A stretch of 9,833 nucleotides of DNA. Source: Ignavibacteriaceae bacterium. GTDB taxonomy: Bacteria; Bacteroidota; Ignavibacteria; Ignavibacteriales; Ignavibacteriaceae. The DNA lies in contig JAIOIM010000722.1 of the NCBI GenBank assembly GCA_019912505.1, forward strand, positions 1 through 9,833, written 5' to 3'. Both the position numbers and the translations under genes were made by a program. Positions 1 through 7,107 of the stretch are shown here, piece by piece (the stretch's first letter is position 1; every line of letters begins with the position of its first letter). Below the pieces are notes generated by a model that ran no database searches, was not told the origin of the DNA, and was given only the letters and a program-made list of their open reading frames with translations.

Positions 1-67
1 CTATTAATACTATTATCATAACTACGTAAATAGCATTAACAGATAAAAAATTAAAAAGTCCGTCCAA
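1..67 (-). CDS. ccmD: CcmD-family haem exporter subunit, N-terminal fragment
   Basis: Small single-pass membrane protein of the cytochrome c maturation system; in other bacteria CcmD helps release haem-loaded CcmE from the CcmABC complex. Only the first 22 codons are present and the frame is open to the left edge. Reading from a TTG at 67-65 gives a short N-terminus (Met-Asp-Gly-Leu-Phe-Asn-Phe-Leu) followed by a hydrophobic run rich in Ile, Val and Leu that begins Asn-Ala-Ile-Tyr-Val-Val, typical of CcmD-like proteins, which are usually only 40-70 residues long. The start is one base after the ccmC stop (TAA-C-TTG), and an AGAGGA Shine-Dalgarno-like sequence lies 4 nt upstream, so translation is probably coupled to ccmC. 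The identification rests on position directly after ccmABC and on the short hydrophobic N-terminus. The missing C-terminal half, normally a charged Lys/Glu-rich tail, would confirm it. Confidence 0.68.
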   Translation of the reverse strand, partial: MDGLFNFLSVNAIYVVMIIVLI

Positions 68-68
68 G

Positions 69-773
69 TTATCCTCTAATATATTGTTTGTTAATTTTTT
101 CTTTCAATAAAAGCGAGCGGTAACCGATTTTCCACATCCAAAAATAAAGGATTGTAAAACCGATTAATGACAAAAAGAAAATCAGCTGCATGTTTCCGTT
201 CATTTTAAAATCTATAACCGGACCGGAGTTTGTATCATCGGCACTGCCGGGGTGTAAGCCAGCCATAATCCTCGGCATAACAAAAATGAAAAACGGAACC
301 GTAATAAATGCTATGATAGAATAAACAGCCGAAAGCGCTGCCCGTTTATCCTCCTGCTCAATTGCTGAACGCAGCGCAAACCAAGCGCCGTATATAAGTA
401 ACAGTGCAAAAATTGATGTTTGACGCGGATCCCAGCTCCAGAAACTGCCCCATGCAAATTTTGCCCACACAGCACCGGTAACAGTTGCAAGAATACAAAA
501 GATTATACCAAGTTGAGCGGCTGCATACGACTTTGCGTCATCGTCAAGGTTTCTTTTCCTTAGATATTTTATGCTGAAAATTGTTGACATTAAAAACGCA
601 ATTACCGTAAGCCAAGCCGTTGGAACATGAAAGAAAATAATCTTTGCATTTTCTTCGAGCCCGGGTATAAGCGGAAACTGATACCAACTGACGGGATTCT
701 CAACAATAGGAAACGTGATTCCCGCAATGGAAACAAAACTTAATAAAAGGAATAAACCAATTTTCCAGATCAT
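69..773 (-). CDS. ccmC: Haem-handling protein CcmC (CcmC/CcsA superfamily)
   Basis: Polytopic inner-membrane protein that presents haem on the periplasmic face and attaches it to the chaperone CcmE during cytochrome c maturation. The 234-residue product matches the usual CcmC length and has about six hydrophobic segments (roughly 4-22, 46-66, 84-104, 119-137, 149-169, 195-214). The diagnostic tryptophan-rich WWD motif, Trp-Gly-Ser-Phe-Trp-Ser-Trp-Asp-Pro-Arg-Gln-Thr, is at 108-119. The two flanking histidines expected to ligate haem are His49 (in Phe-His-Val-Pro) and His174 (in Gly-Leu-His-Pro-Gly). The context around His174 differs from the Trp-rich Leu-His-Gln sequence of proteobacterial CcmC. 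It follows ccmB by 33 nt, which hold no clear ribosome binding site, and is followed by ccmD after 1 nt. CcsA is the main alternative, but the short length and the adjoining ccmAB favour CcmC. Confidence 0.92.
   Translation of the reverse strand: MIWKIGLFLLLSFVSIAGITFPIVENPVSWYQFPLIPGLEENAKIIFFHVPTAWLTVIAFLMSTIFSIKYLRKRNLDDDAKSYAAAQLGIIFCILATVTGAVWAKFAWGSFWSWDPRQTSIFALLLIYGAWFALRSAIEQEDKRAALSAVYSIIAFITVPFFIFVMPRIMAGLHPGSADDTNSGPVIDFKMNGNMQLIFFLSLIGFTILYFWMWKIGYRSLLLKEKINKQYIRG
72..77 (-). promoter_or_regulatory. Ribosome binding site deciding the TTG start of ccmD
   Basis: AGAGGA lies inside the last codons of ccmC (Ile-Arg-Gly), 4 nt before the TTG at 67-65. It is one of the few clear Shine-Dalgarno-like sequences on the minus strand here and supports the non-ATG start. 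Confidence 0.5.
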
Positions 774-806
774 AAAAATAATTTTCTATTTTTTTGTAAA
801 AAAGTG

Positions 807-1466
807 CTAATCTTTCCAAATAAAGTCGAACAACATATAGGCTGCTGAAATCATTATTACGTCGTAACATGCAACTATTGCTATTTCAAATATAGATTCT
901 GCAAATGATGTGCCATCAATTGAACTCAAAGTTAAACTTACCGAAGTTAAAATTAAAGGCAGTAAGATTGGGAATGAGAGGACAGGGTACAATGTACCTT
1001 TTGAACCGGCTTTTGCTATTATTGCCGCAATAATAGTTGAAGATACGGCTAATCCTATATTTCCCAGTACAAATGTTGTAAAAAAAAGGGGGAAGTTTTT
1101 AATAACAAAACTCTCGAACAATGCTGCATATAAAAGGGATATTATCGTGTTCATTGCAAAAACAAGAACGATGTTAAAAATAAGTTTTCCGCTAAACACA
1201 GTTGAGGGAGCCGCAATAAGCTGAAGTGTTAACGCTGTTCCTCTCTCCTCTTCGGAAACAAATGCACGAGCCAACCCCGACATTGCCGAGAAAAAGATTA
1301 CAACCCAGAAAAGTCCGGCTGTTAAATTTTCATTTATTTTTTCCTGCCCAATAGAAAATAGAATTACACTGATTGCAACAATTATAAACATTGCTAGGGA
1401 GTTAACCGCATAACGTGTCCGCAGCTCGGAGTGAAGGTCTTTTCTAAATAATGCGTATGCTTTCAA
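807..1466 (-). CDS. ccmB: Haem exporter permease CcmB
   Basis: Membrane subunit of the CcmAB ABC complex, which works with CcmC and CcmD to release haem-bound CcmE in cytochrome c maturation. The 219-residue product has the normal length and about six membrane segments. CcmB hallmarks are the N-terminal Arg-Lys-Asp-Leu...Glu-Leu-Arg-Thr-Arg-Tyr stretch (8-19), the Ser-Glu-Glu-Glu-Arg-Gly-Thr loop (71-77, the presumed coupling region facing CcmA) and the Phe-Pro-Ile-Leu-Leu-Pro-Leu segment near 165-171. The start is TTG at 1466-1464, overlapping the ccmA stop as TTGA; the next in-frame ATG is at residue 26 and would remove the conserved N-terminus, so the TTG is preferred. It is the second of four ccm genes in order A-B-C-D. 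No strong Shine-Dalgarno is visible, so translation may rely on re-initiation after ccmA. Confidence 0.92.
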   Translation of the reverse strand: MKAYALFRKDLHSELRTRYAVNSLAMFIIVAISVILFSIGQEKINENLTAGLFWVVIFFSAMSGLARAFVSEEERGTALTLQLIAAPSTVFSGKLIFNIVLVFAMNTIISLLYAALFESFVIKNFPLFFTTFVLGNIGLAVSSTIIAAIIAKAGSKGTLYPVLSFPILLPLILTSVSLTLSSIDGTSFAESIFEIAIVACYDVIMISAAYMLFDFIWKD

Positions 1467-2113
1467 ATTCTATTTTCAGTTTGGTTTTTATAATCTTCAA
1501 TTGCAAGCGTGCTGTTGCACAAAGCGAGATCCTGCTTTTCGTTCGATGCAATAAGTACAATATTTTCCTTCCCCTCTTCTTCAATAATTTTATAAACCGA
1601 CTCTTTCCCGCTATCGTCAAGGTTTGACGTGGGTTCATCAAGAATAATAAGCTGGGGCTGGTGCATCAATGCAAATATAAATTTAAGCCGCTGCTTCATT
1701 CCGGATGAATAAGTTTTTACGTCGTCGTTGCGGCGGTTGTATAGTAAAAATTCGTTTAGCAGATATTCCACTCTTTCAATATTTAGTTTTATCTCTCTTA
1801 TATCAGACGTGTAACTTAAATTTTCCCAGGCGGTAAATTCATCGTAAAGAAATAAGTAGGGAGAAACAAACCCTATATAATTGTGAAGTTTTTCCGGTAC
1901 AATTTTTTGCCCGTCGTGTTGATGAATAATTTTACCGTGTGTTGCCGTATTAACGCCGGCAATTATTTTAATCAATGTCGATTTACCGGAACCATTCGGA
2001 CCGGTAATACCGAAGATTCCGTTATCGGAAAAATTGAAATTAAGATTTGTAAAAATTAATCTCCTGCCGAATGATTTATTCAAGTTTTCGGCAACTACCG
2101 AATAGCTACTCAT
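1463..2113 (-). CDS. ccmA: Haem exporter ATP-binding protein CcmA
   Basis: Cytoplasmic ATPase that pairs with CcmB in the cytochrome c maturation complex. The 216 residues form a single ABC nucleotide-binding domain: Walker A Gly-Pro-Asn-Gly-Ser-Gly-Lys-Ser-Thr (38-46), signature Tyr-Ser-Ser-Gly-Met-Lys-Gln-Arg (135-142), and Walker B Leu-Ile-Ile-Leu-Asp-Glu-Pro (155-161) with the D-loop Ser-Asn-Leu-Asp (163-166). Two canonical residues are replaced: the Q-loop region reads Val-Ser-Pro-Tyr (83-86), and the H-switch position reads Ala-Ser-Asn-Glu (189-192), with Asn where His is usual. From memory, similar substitutions occur in Bacteroidota CcmA, so this need not mean loss of function. The ATG at 2113 overlaps the metalloprotease stop by 8 nt, and the stop overlaps the ccmB TTG. 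The ccmA assignment, rather than a generic ABC ATPase, rests on the adjoining ccmB and ccmC. Confidence 0.9.
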   Translation of the reverse strand: MSSYSVVAENLNKSFGRRLIFTNLNFNFSDNGIFGITGPNGSGKSTLIKIIAGVNTATHGKIIHQHDGQKIVPEKLHNYIGFVSPYLFLYDEFTAWENLSYTSDIREIKLNIERVEYLLNEFLLYNRRNDDVKTYSSGMKQRLKFIFALMHQPQLIILDEPTSNLDDSGKESVYKIIEEEGKENIVLIASNEKQDLALCNSTLAIEDYKNQTENRI

Positions 2114-3740
2114 TAAATATTACCAGTTTTCCTTTTTTAACTTCATCGGCTGTTTTGGTAACATAGAGATAAACTCCCGTTGCCAGCTTGTCGCCGCTGT
2201 TATTTTTACCATTCCATTTTACAACAAACCGACCATAAAGTGTAGAAATGGTTTGATGCGATTGATAAACCAAGTCCATGCTTGATGTATAAATATTCAA
2301 ATCAACTTCAGATGAATTATTGGGAATGATTGGGATAAAGATAAAAGAATTTTTACTATAAAAAAAAGGAGAAGGAAATGTATAATCAATATTTTCGGCA
2401 TCGATATTTCCTTGACTTATCAACGTGTTGTTGTATATTTCAGAAGCACTCCAGAAAGCAGGTTTTGCAACAGAGAATGCAGCAAAGTATTTGTTTGTTA
2501 ATTTATACGTCCCCGTCCTCTCTTCATCATAAAGATGATACTGAAACGGGAATGAGGAGTTAATGCTATCAATGCCGCTTTTATAATCGGAGTTGGAGAC
2601 AAGTGTATAAAGTGTATCCAAACCGTTTACAAATCTTAAATAATTATTCGCCGAAGGTGAGCTGTTCATCTTAACATCTGGCGAAGGCAATGGCAGCGTT
2701 GTTATAGCTTTTATTACAGGATACTTAGCAGCTTCCTCAAACGCATAATTAGCGGCTTCGGGCAAAAGCGCGCGGTAGTTTGTGTAAAAGCAGTTTATTC
2801 CAAAATCTCTAAGTTCCTCACCAAAAGTTGAATTATATTCAAACAGCGAATTTGCAATTGCGTTTAAAGCACGCATGGTTTTCATTAAATCCCATTGGCG
2901 TTTTAGAATGTCGTAACCGAATTTATCAGCAAGAAAAATATTCCAGATTGCAATATCATAACCACTATACTTTGCAAAAGCACGGTTCGGGTTGATGAAG
3001 TAATCTTTCATATATGCGTAATAATCGTTCACCGTATCGAACACAAATTCCTCCATAGCAGTAGAGGACATTTCATAATAAAACAAATCTTCTTCTCTAT
3101 ACAGATAGTTGCCAACCTGAATTGCATGAAACATTTCGTGCGCTGCGGTTACACGTGCGCCGTTAATGCCGGAGGAATAGTAACCGGTATAATCGTTATC
3201 TATCATCATATAAGAATGATATCTTCTGCTTCCCGGCGTTATTTCTCCTTCAAATTGAGTGTAGCCATAAAGCCCGCCTCCAAGATTTGTTGCGTATATA
3301 TGATAATACCCATCAGCGTCTTGCGGCGGTGGAGGGTAACCTAAATAATTTGTTTCGAAATAAAAAGCGGAGTCAACAGCTTTGGCTAAATCACTAATGC
3401 TGTATTTAAGCATTTGATACCCGGCAGCATCATAATGAATAATAAAAAAGCCCGATGGAGTAATTATGCTGTCGCTTGTAATAGGTCTACTAAGCAATGT
3501 TTTTAACACGGATTGCTGCTGAGCAGTGAACAACGACATATTTACAATGACAAAATTTACCACGCCGAAAGCACATTTTACATGTTCGCTGTCAGCACGA
3601 ACGGGAATGTTTGCAGTTTTAACTTCTTTAATATTAATAAACTCACTATACATTGAATCGAGTTGGACACGGGTATATTGTTGCGCCCTAAGCACGGTAA
3701 TAAAAGTTAACGATAAAAGAATGAGAGTAAAAATTTTCAC
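2106..3740 (-). CDS. Secreted zinc metalloprotease (MXAN_6640-like) with C-terminal FlgD/T9SS-like domain
   Basis: Predicted exported protease of 544 residues; its substrate is unknown. A signal peptide covers about 1-20, ending Leu-Arg-Ala-Gln. The catalytic core shows a Gly-Tyr motif region (153-161), an Asp-Asn-Asp element (181-183) and the zinc motif His-Glu-Met-Phe-His (201-205) preceded by Thr-Ala-Ala. A third ligand is likely one of Glu223, Glu230 or Glu231 in the following Met-Ser-Ser-Thr-Ala-Met-Glu-Glu segment. This arrangement, with the Val-Asn-Asp-Tyr-Tyr run at 237-241, resembles the putative metalloproteases named after MXAN_6640. The last ~90 residues look like a FlgD-Ig/T9SS type A sorting domain: Trp-Asn-Gly-Lys-Asn-Asn-Ser-Gly (509-516), Thr-Gly-Val-Tyr-Leu-Tyr-Val (521-527) and a Lys-rich Lys-Leu-Val terminus. 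The usual Asn-Pro-Phe-Asn-Pro opening is reduced to Phe-Pro-Ser-Pro-Phe-Phe (455-460). The start is GTG at 3740, overlapping the preceding stop as GTGA, with CAGG upstream. The family is fairly secure; T9SS export is inferred. Confidence 0.8.
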   Translation of the reverse strand: MKIFTLILLSLTFITVLRAQQYTRVQLDSMYSEFINIKEVKTANIPVRADSEHVKCAFGVVNFVIVNMSLFTAQQQSVLKTLLSRPITSDSIITPSGFFIIHYDAAGYQMLKYSISDLAKAVDSAFYFETNYLGYPPPPQDADGYYHIYATNLGGGLYGYTQFEGEITPGSRRYHSYMMIDNDYTGYYSSGINGARVTAAHEMFHAIQVGNYLYREEDLFYYEMSSTAMEEFVFDTVNDYYAYMKDYFINPNRAFAKYSGYDIAIWNIFLADKFGYDILKRQWDLMKTMRALNAIANSLFEYNSTFGEELRDFGINCFYTNYRALLPEAANYAFEEAAKYPVIKAITTLPLPSPDVKMNSSPSANNYLRFVNGLDTLYTLVSNSDYKSGIDSINSSFPFQYHLYDEERTGTYKLTNKYFAAFSVAKPAFWSASEIYNNTLISQGNIDAENIDYTFPSPFFYSKNSFIFIPIIPNNSSEVDLNIYTSSMDLVYQSHQTISTLYGRFVVKWNGKNNSGDKLATGVYLYVTKTADEVKKGKLVIFNE

Positions 3741-5896
3741 TTACTAACCTGCTTTACTGTAAGAGCATTGTTGCTGCCGTTTGTATAAACTATATGATAA
3801 TTTCTTGAGCTCATGTTTTTTATAAAATAACTTTTTAATCCTGGTGTTTCGCCGAGAGAGGTTGTAATAAAATTTTTTCCGTCTTTTATAAAATCAAAGC
3901 GAAAAAGATTTTTTGTTTCCGCATCATATATATTTAACTTTTTTATACCGCCTATTTGAGTTTCGCCAAAATATATTTGTTCGATAGTATTAATCTTTAT
4001 TGCTTTTCTATTTTTATTACTTTCAATTTTTCGTGTCCAAGTTGTGCCGACCAACTGTGTAAACGATTTTTCATCATTATAAAAAAAAGCGGCGGTAATA
4101 TTTGTTTCATTTCCGGTTAAATCTCCGGTGAAGGAATTTACAGAAAATATTTCATTTAATTGCATTTTGAAAATTACTCTGTTTTGTTGTTCGGTTTTGC
4201 CGATAAAATAATTCGAGAGTGAATAATTCCCTCCATCGTATTGCCAATAATAAAGAGCCGGATTGGTTGTAAAGCATAAATTCCCGGTTTTATAATTTTT
4301 TTCAGCAATGTTATAGTTACTGGCAATATACCGAAAATCTTTATGCCGATAGTAGGCTGTGCCGGCAGATTTTTTTTGTTTATACGAAAGATAAAGAACA
4401 GCCTCCGTTTGGTCGGGTTCCTTTTGCAGCTTTAAATCTTCAATATTGCCGGGAGCGTAAATTACATTACCGCTGAATTTATTTGAATTAAAATTAACTT
4501 TTATTACTTCAATTAATTTTTCATTGGAGGTGTAACAATAAATTATTTTTAATCCGTCAGTGTTATCGTCAACTGCTATCGATTTGTAATTTGAATGCAA
4601 ATTATATGAATAAAACTTTTGCGGAATGCCGGCATTATTACGGGTAATAAAATTTAGCGATCTGTTAAACTCATCAATGTATACAATATCATATATTCCA
4701 TTATTATTGTGATCAAAATAATTTAGAGCCGAGGGGCGCGGAGAAAACACCATATCAACCCCGTCTGAAAAACCGTTAAGGTTTGAAATTATTTTTAACG
4801 AGCCGTTTAAATTAACTGCTGCAATGCCGCTCAAAAATTTTGAATAAAAAGGGATAATATCAGATAAACCTTTTTCGGCAATATAAACCATTTCATCGTG
4901 GAAACTATAATCACCTGCGGCAAATATTATGGATAAGATTCCATTTTCGCTGTTTAAATATGCAATATCAATTAATCCGTCACGATTAAAATCACCCTGA
5001 ATAACCTTATCAGGATGAAATGTTGTTTTTATATTTCCACTGTTTTGAAAAGACGATACGGAATCACCATATAAAAAGTTAATTCTATTTTTCTGAACGA
5101 ATATCAAATCTTCATAGCTGTCTAAGTTCAGGTCGAATGCGTAAAGCGAGTTTATTTTTTCATCAAGTTTGATTGTTCGAGCATTATTAAATCGTTTTTC
5201 TCCTAAGTTGTAAAAAAATTCTATAGTATTCCTAAGCAGATTATAAGCCGCTATATCGTAATTTCCGTCATTACTCAAATCGGAAAAAACAGCGTGCGGG
5301 TAAACGCTGTTTTTGTCAATATAAGAAACCTCAAACCGAAAATTTCCACGTGGTGAAAGCATTGCAATACCTGGGAAAGCACTACCGCTTACTACAAGTT
5401 CAACTCCTCCGGTTCTTTCAATAGAAGCGGCTGTTATGTTTTCCGGGTAGGCATCGAATTTTATTTCTTTTTGGATATATGGATACCCTGAGTTTCTAAA
5501 ATTAATAACGCCCGCTTTTTTATTTTTTCGCGATGTAAAACCGTAACCGGTAACACGGCTGTGCCGGTCGAACATAGGTTTAATTTTGGAAAGCTCGATA
5601 GAGAGATTTATTTTTTTCTCGCTGCCAAGTATTACACCGCTTGCGCCGTTAAAAATAGAAGCTTTTTTTTCGGTTGGGTTATATAAAAATAAATCAGTAT
5701 ACGAGTCATTATTATAATTTAAGGCAAGTAGTTTTGTCATTCCAGGTTGGCAAGAAAATTCACTGTACTTGCAAAATCCGTTTATAGGAATTTGCGAATA
5801 TATTTGAGAAGTAAACAAAACCGCAATTAGAAATAATTGAATTTTATTTGCTTCTGTTTTTAAGCCTGTTGTCCCTACGCTGCAGGGCTTCGTCAT
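3737..5896 (-). CDS. Secreted FG-GAP/VCBS-like repeat protein, probable beta-propeller
   Basis: Large exported protein of 719 residues with no assigned function. Degenerate FG-GAP/VCBS-type repeats are recognisable by Asp/Asn-rich, probably calcium-binding turns followed by Asp-Ile or Asp-Leu and a hydrophobic strand: near 58-71, 204-218, 253-266, 301-313 (Gly-Asp-Phe-Asn-Arg-Asp-Gly-Leu-Ile-Asp-Ile) and 393-406. Such repeats usually fold as extracellular beta-propellers that bind proteins or carbohydrates. A hydrophobic export segment lies at about 19-35, ending Tyr-Ser-Gln. The ATG at 5896 places 17 extra residues before it and overlaps the thioesterase gene by 53 nt. No ATG, GTG or TTG lies between that ATG and the hydrophobic segment; an ATT at 5842 is the only alternative that keeps the signal peptide whole. 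No C-terminal sorting domain is visible. Its stop overlaps the metalloprotease GTG, so the two are probably made together. The repeat class is fairly sure, the role unknown. Confidence 0.75.
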   Translation of the reverse strand: MTKPCSVGTTGLKTEANKIQLFLIAVLFTSQIYSQIPINGFCKYSEFSCQPGMTKLLALNYNNDSYTDLFLYNPTEKKASIFNGASGVILGSEKKINLSIELSKIKPMFDRHSRVTGYGFTSRKNKKAGVINFRNSGYPYIQKEIKFDAYPENITAASIERTGGVELVVSGSAFPGIAMLSPRGNFRFEVSYIDKNSVYPHAVFSDLSNDGNYDIAAYNLLRNTIEFFYNLGEKRFNNARTIKLDEKINSLYAFDLNLDSYEDLIFVQKNRINFLYGDSVSSFQNSGNIKTTFHPDKVIQGDFNRDGLIDIAYLNSENGILSIIFAAGDYSFHDEMVYIAEKGLSDIIPFYSKFLSGIAAVNLNGSLKIISNLNGFSDGVDMVFSPRPSALNYFDHNNNGIYDIVYIDEFNRSLNFITRNNAGIPQKFYSYNLHSNYKSIAVDDNTDGLKIIYCYTSNEKLIEVIKVNFNSNKFSGNVIYAPGNIEDLKLQKEPDQTEAVLYLSYKQKKSAGTAYYRHKDFRYIASNYNIAEKNYKTGNLCFTTNPALYYWQYDGGNYSLSNYFIGKTEQQNRVIFKMQLNEIFSVNSFTGDLTGNETNITAAFFYNDEKSFTQLVGTTWTRKIESNKNRKAIKINTIEQIYFGETQIGGIKKLNIYDAETKNLFRFDFIKDGKNFITTSLGETPGLKSYFIKNMSSRNYHIVYTNGSNNALTVKQVSK

Positions 5897-6317
5897 ATCT
5901 TCTTTTTTCGTCTTCTGTAGTTGGTATTAATTTTATGGCTTTTACCGGTTTGCCATCCAAGGTAACTGCTACAAAAGTTAAATAAGCTGAGTTTGTATGA
6001 TAACATGTATCTTCTTTAAACGATTCGGCAAAAACCTTTACACCCACCTCTAACGATGAATTAAAAACTCTGTTAACCGATGCAAGCAATGTAACCGCAT
6101 TGCCAAGATTAATAGGATGAAGAAAATCTATTCTATCAACAGATGCCGTTACACAAACTCTCTTATTATGCTTTGCAGCAGCCAGAGCCGCGCAAATATC
6201 TATCCAGTGCATCAACTGCCCGCCGAGTAATTTACCTAACTGGTTGGTATGCTGCGGTAAGACTAATTCTGTCATCGTAATAACAGATTTAGATACCGGT
6301 TTTCCTTCTGCACTCAT
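5844..6317 (-). CDS. Hotdog-fold acyl-CoA thioesterase (YciA/BACH type)
   Basis: Cytoplasmic enzyme expected to hydrolyse acyl-CoA to free fatty acid and CoA. The 157-residue product is one hotdog domain of the acyl-CoA hydrolase family. The active-site segment Asn25-Gln-Leu-Gly-Lys-Leu-Leu-Gly-Gly-Gln-Leu-Met-His-Trp-Ile-Asp40 contains the conserved Asn and Asp of this group, and the core strands Thr-Ala-Ser-Val-Asp-Arg-Ile-Asp-Phe (58-66) and Ala-Tyr-Leu-Thr-Phe-Val-Ala (111-117) follow. The family acts as oligomers, so a single domain per chain is normal. The C-terminus (about 137-157) is rich in Arg, Lys and Asp and is encoded partly in the region shared with the next gene. The ATG overlaps the bamD stop as ATGA. 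Preferred chain length cannot be told from sequence. Its link to the envelope genes may be phospholipid or fatty-acid turnover, but that is a guess. Confidence 0.88.
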   Translation of the reverse strand: MSAEGKPVSKSVITMTELVLPQHTNQLGKLLGGQLMHWIDICAALAAAKHNKRVCVTASVDRIDFLHPINLGNAVTLLASVNRVFNSSLEVGVKVFAESFKEDTCYHTNSAYLTFVAVTLDGKPVKAIKLIPTTEDEKRRYDEALQRRDNRLKNRSK

Positions 6318-7072
6318 TTAGAAGCCGACAGTTCAGTTTTTAATTTTGATTGTAAACTTTCAACATCGCTGTAACGACCGCTATCGGGAAATTTTTGTAA
6401 AAAACGATCTGCTTCTTCAAGCGCTTCTGCGTTTCTGTCGCGATAAATTAATAACTTAATTTTGTTATAACTTGCCAACGGGGCATATTCGCTGTCGTGG
6501 AATATATCAAGAACATTTTCATAATACTTCAATGCGGCTGTGTAGTATTCAAGCTTTTCGTAAATTACAGCTGTGTTGTATTCTTTATGCGCCAGCTTTC
6601 CGTTAAGTTCTGTAATTTTTTGTTCGGCTTCGGCAACTTTTTCATCTGCGGGGAAGAAGTCGATGAAAGCCTGAAATTCTTCAATACCTTTTTGTGTGTA
6701 CTGTTGATCGAGTTGAAAATTTGGCGATAATCTATAATAACAATCAGCAAGCATATATTGTGCGTCAGAAATCGATTCGCTGGCGGGATAATTTTTTATC
6801 AGTTTGGAAAATTCGTATGCGCCCAAAATATATTCGCCGCGTTTATAACGGGTCATCCCGAGATAATATTGGGCATTATCAACAACCGTGTTACCGGGGA
6901 ATTGGAGTATTATTGACTGTAATTCGTTTAATGCTTCCTGATAATCTTCATCTTCATAAAGATTGAGAGCATATTTTAATCTATCTTCCGCGCCTAAATT
7001 TACTGTATCTATAGAGGATGCACATCCCCAAAAATATAGTGCAAAAACTGTCAGTATTAAGAGGTTTCTCAT
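6314..7072 (-). CDS. bamD: Outer membrane assembly lipoprotein BamD
   Basis: TPR lipoprotein of the BAM complex, which inserts beta-barrel proteins into the outer membrane; it is anchored in the outer membrane and faces the periplasm. The 252-residue product begins with a lipoprotein signal whose lipobox is Tyr-Phe-Trp-Gly-Cys with Cys17 as the lipidated residue; Trp at the -2 position is unusual but acceptable. After it come helical TPR-like repeats, with motifs such as Tyr-Gln-Glu-Ala-Leu-Asn-Glu-Leu (44-51), Asp-Asn-Ala-Gln-Tyr-Tyr-Leu-Gly (65-72) and Ser-Asp-Ala-Gln-Tyr-Met-Leu-Ala (102-109). The segment Leu-Asp-Gln-Gln-Tyr-Thr-Gln-Lys-Gly-Ile-Glu-Glu-Phe-Gln (121-134) is strongly BamD-like. 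Length matches the family. It is the first gene after a good promoter and heads the long minus-strand operon, being coupled to the thioesterase by ATGA. No clear Shine-Dalgarno precedes the ATG. Confidence 0.88.
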   Translation of the reverse strand: MRNLLILTVFALYFWGCASSIDTVNLGAEDRLKYALNLYEDEDYQEALNELQSIILQFPGNTVVDNAQYYLGMTRYKRGEYILGAYEFSKLIKNYPASESISDAQYMLADCYYRLSPNFQLDQQYTQKGIEEFQAFIDFFPADEKVAEAEQKITELNGKLAHKEYNTAVIYEKLEYYTAALKYYENVLDIFHDSEYAPLASYNKIKLLIYRDRNAEALEEADRFLQKFPDSGRYSDVESLQSKLKTELSASK

Positions 7073-7107
7073 TGTCGAGTTAACTTTTTCTAATTTTAAT
7101 GGTTACA

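Noticed and set aside
910..1224. Plus-strand open frame of 104 codons inside ccmB
   Set aside because: It lies antisense within a confidently identified gene, has no ribosome binding site and gives a low-complexity Ile/Lys-rich product.
6497..6966. Several plus- and minus-strand open frames inside bamD
   Set aside because: They are shadows of the bamD frame with no family resemblance or start signals.
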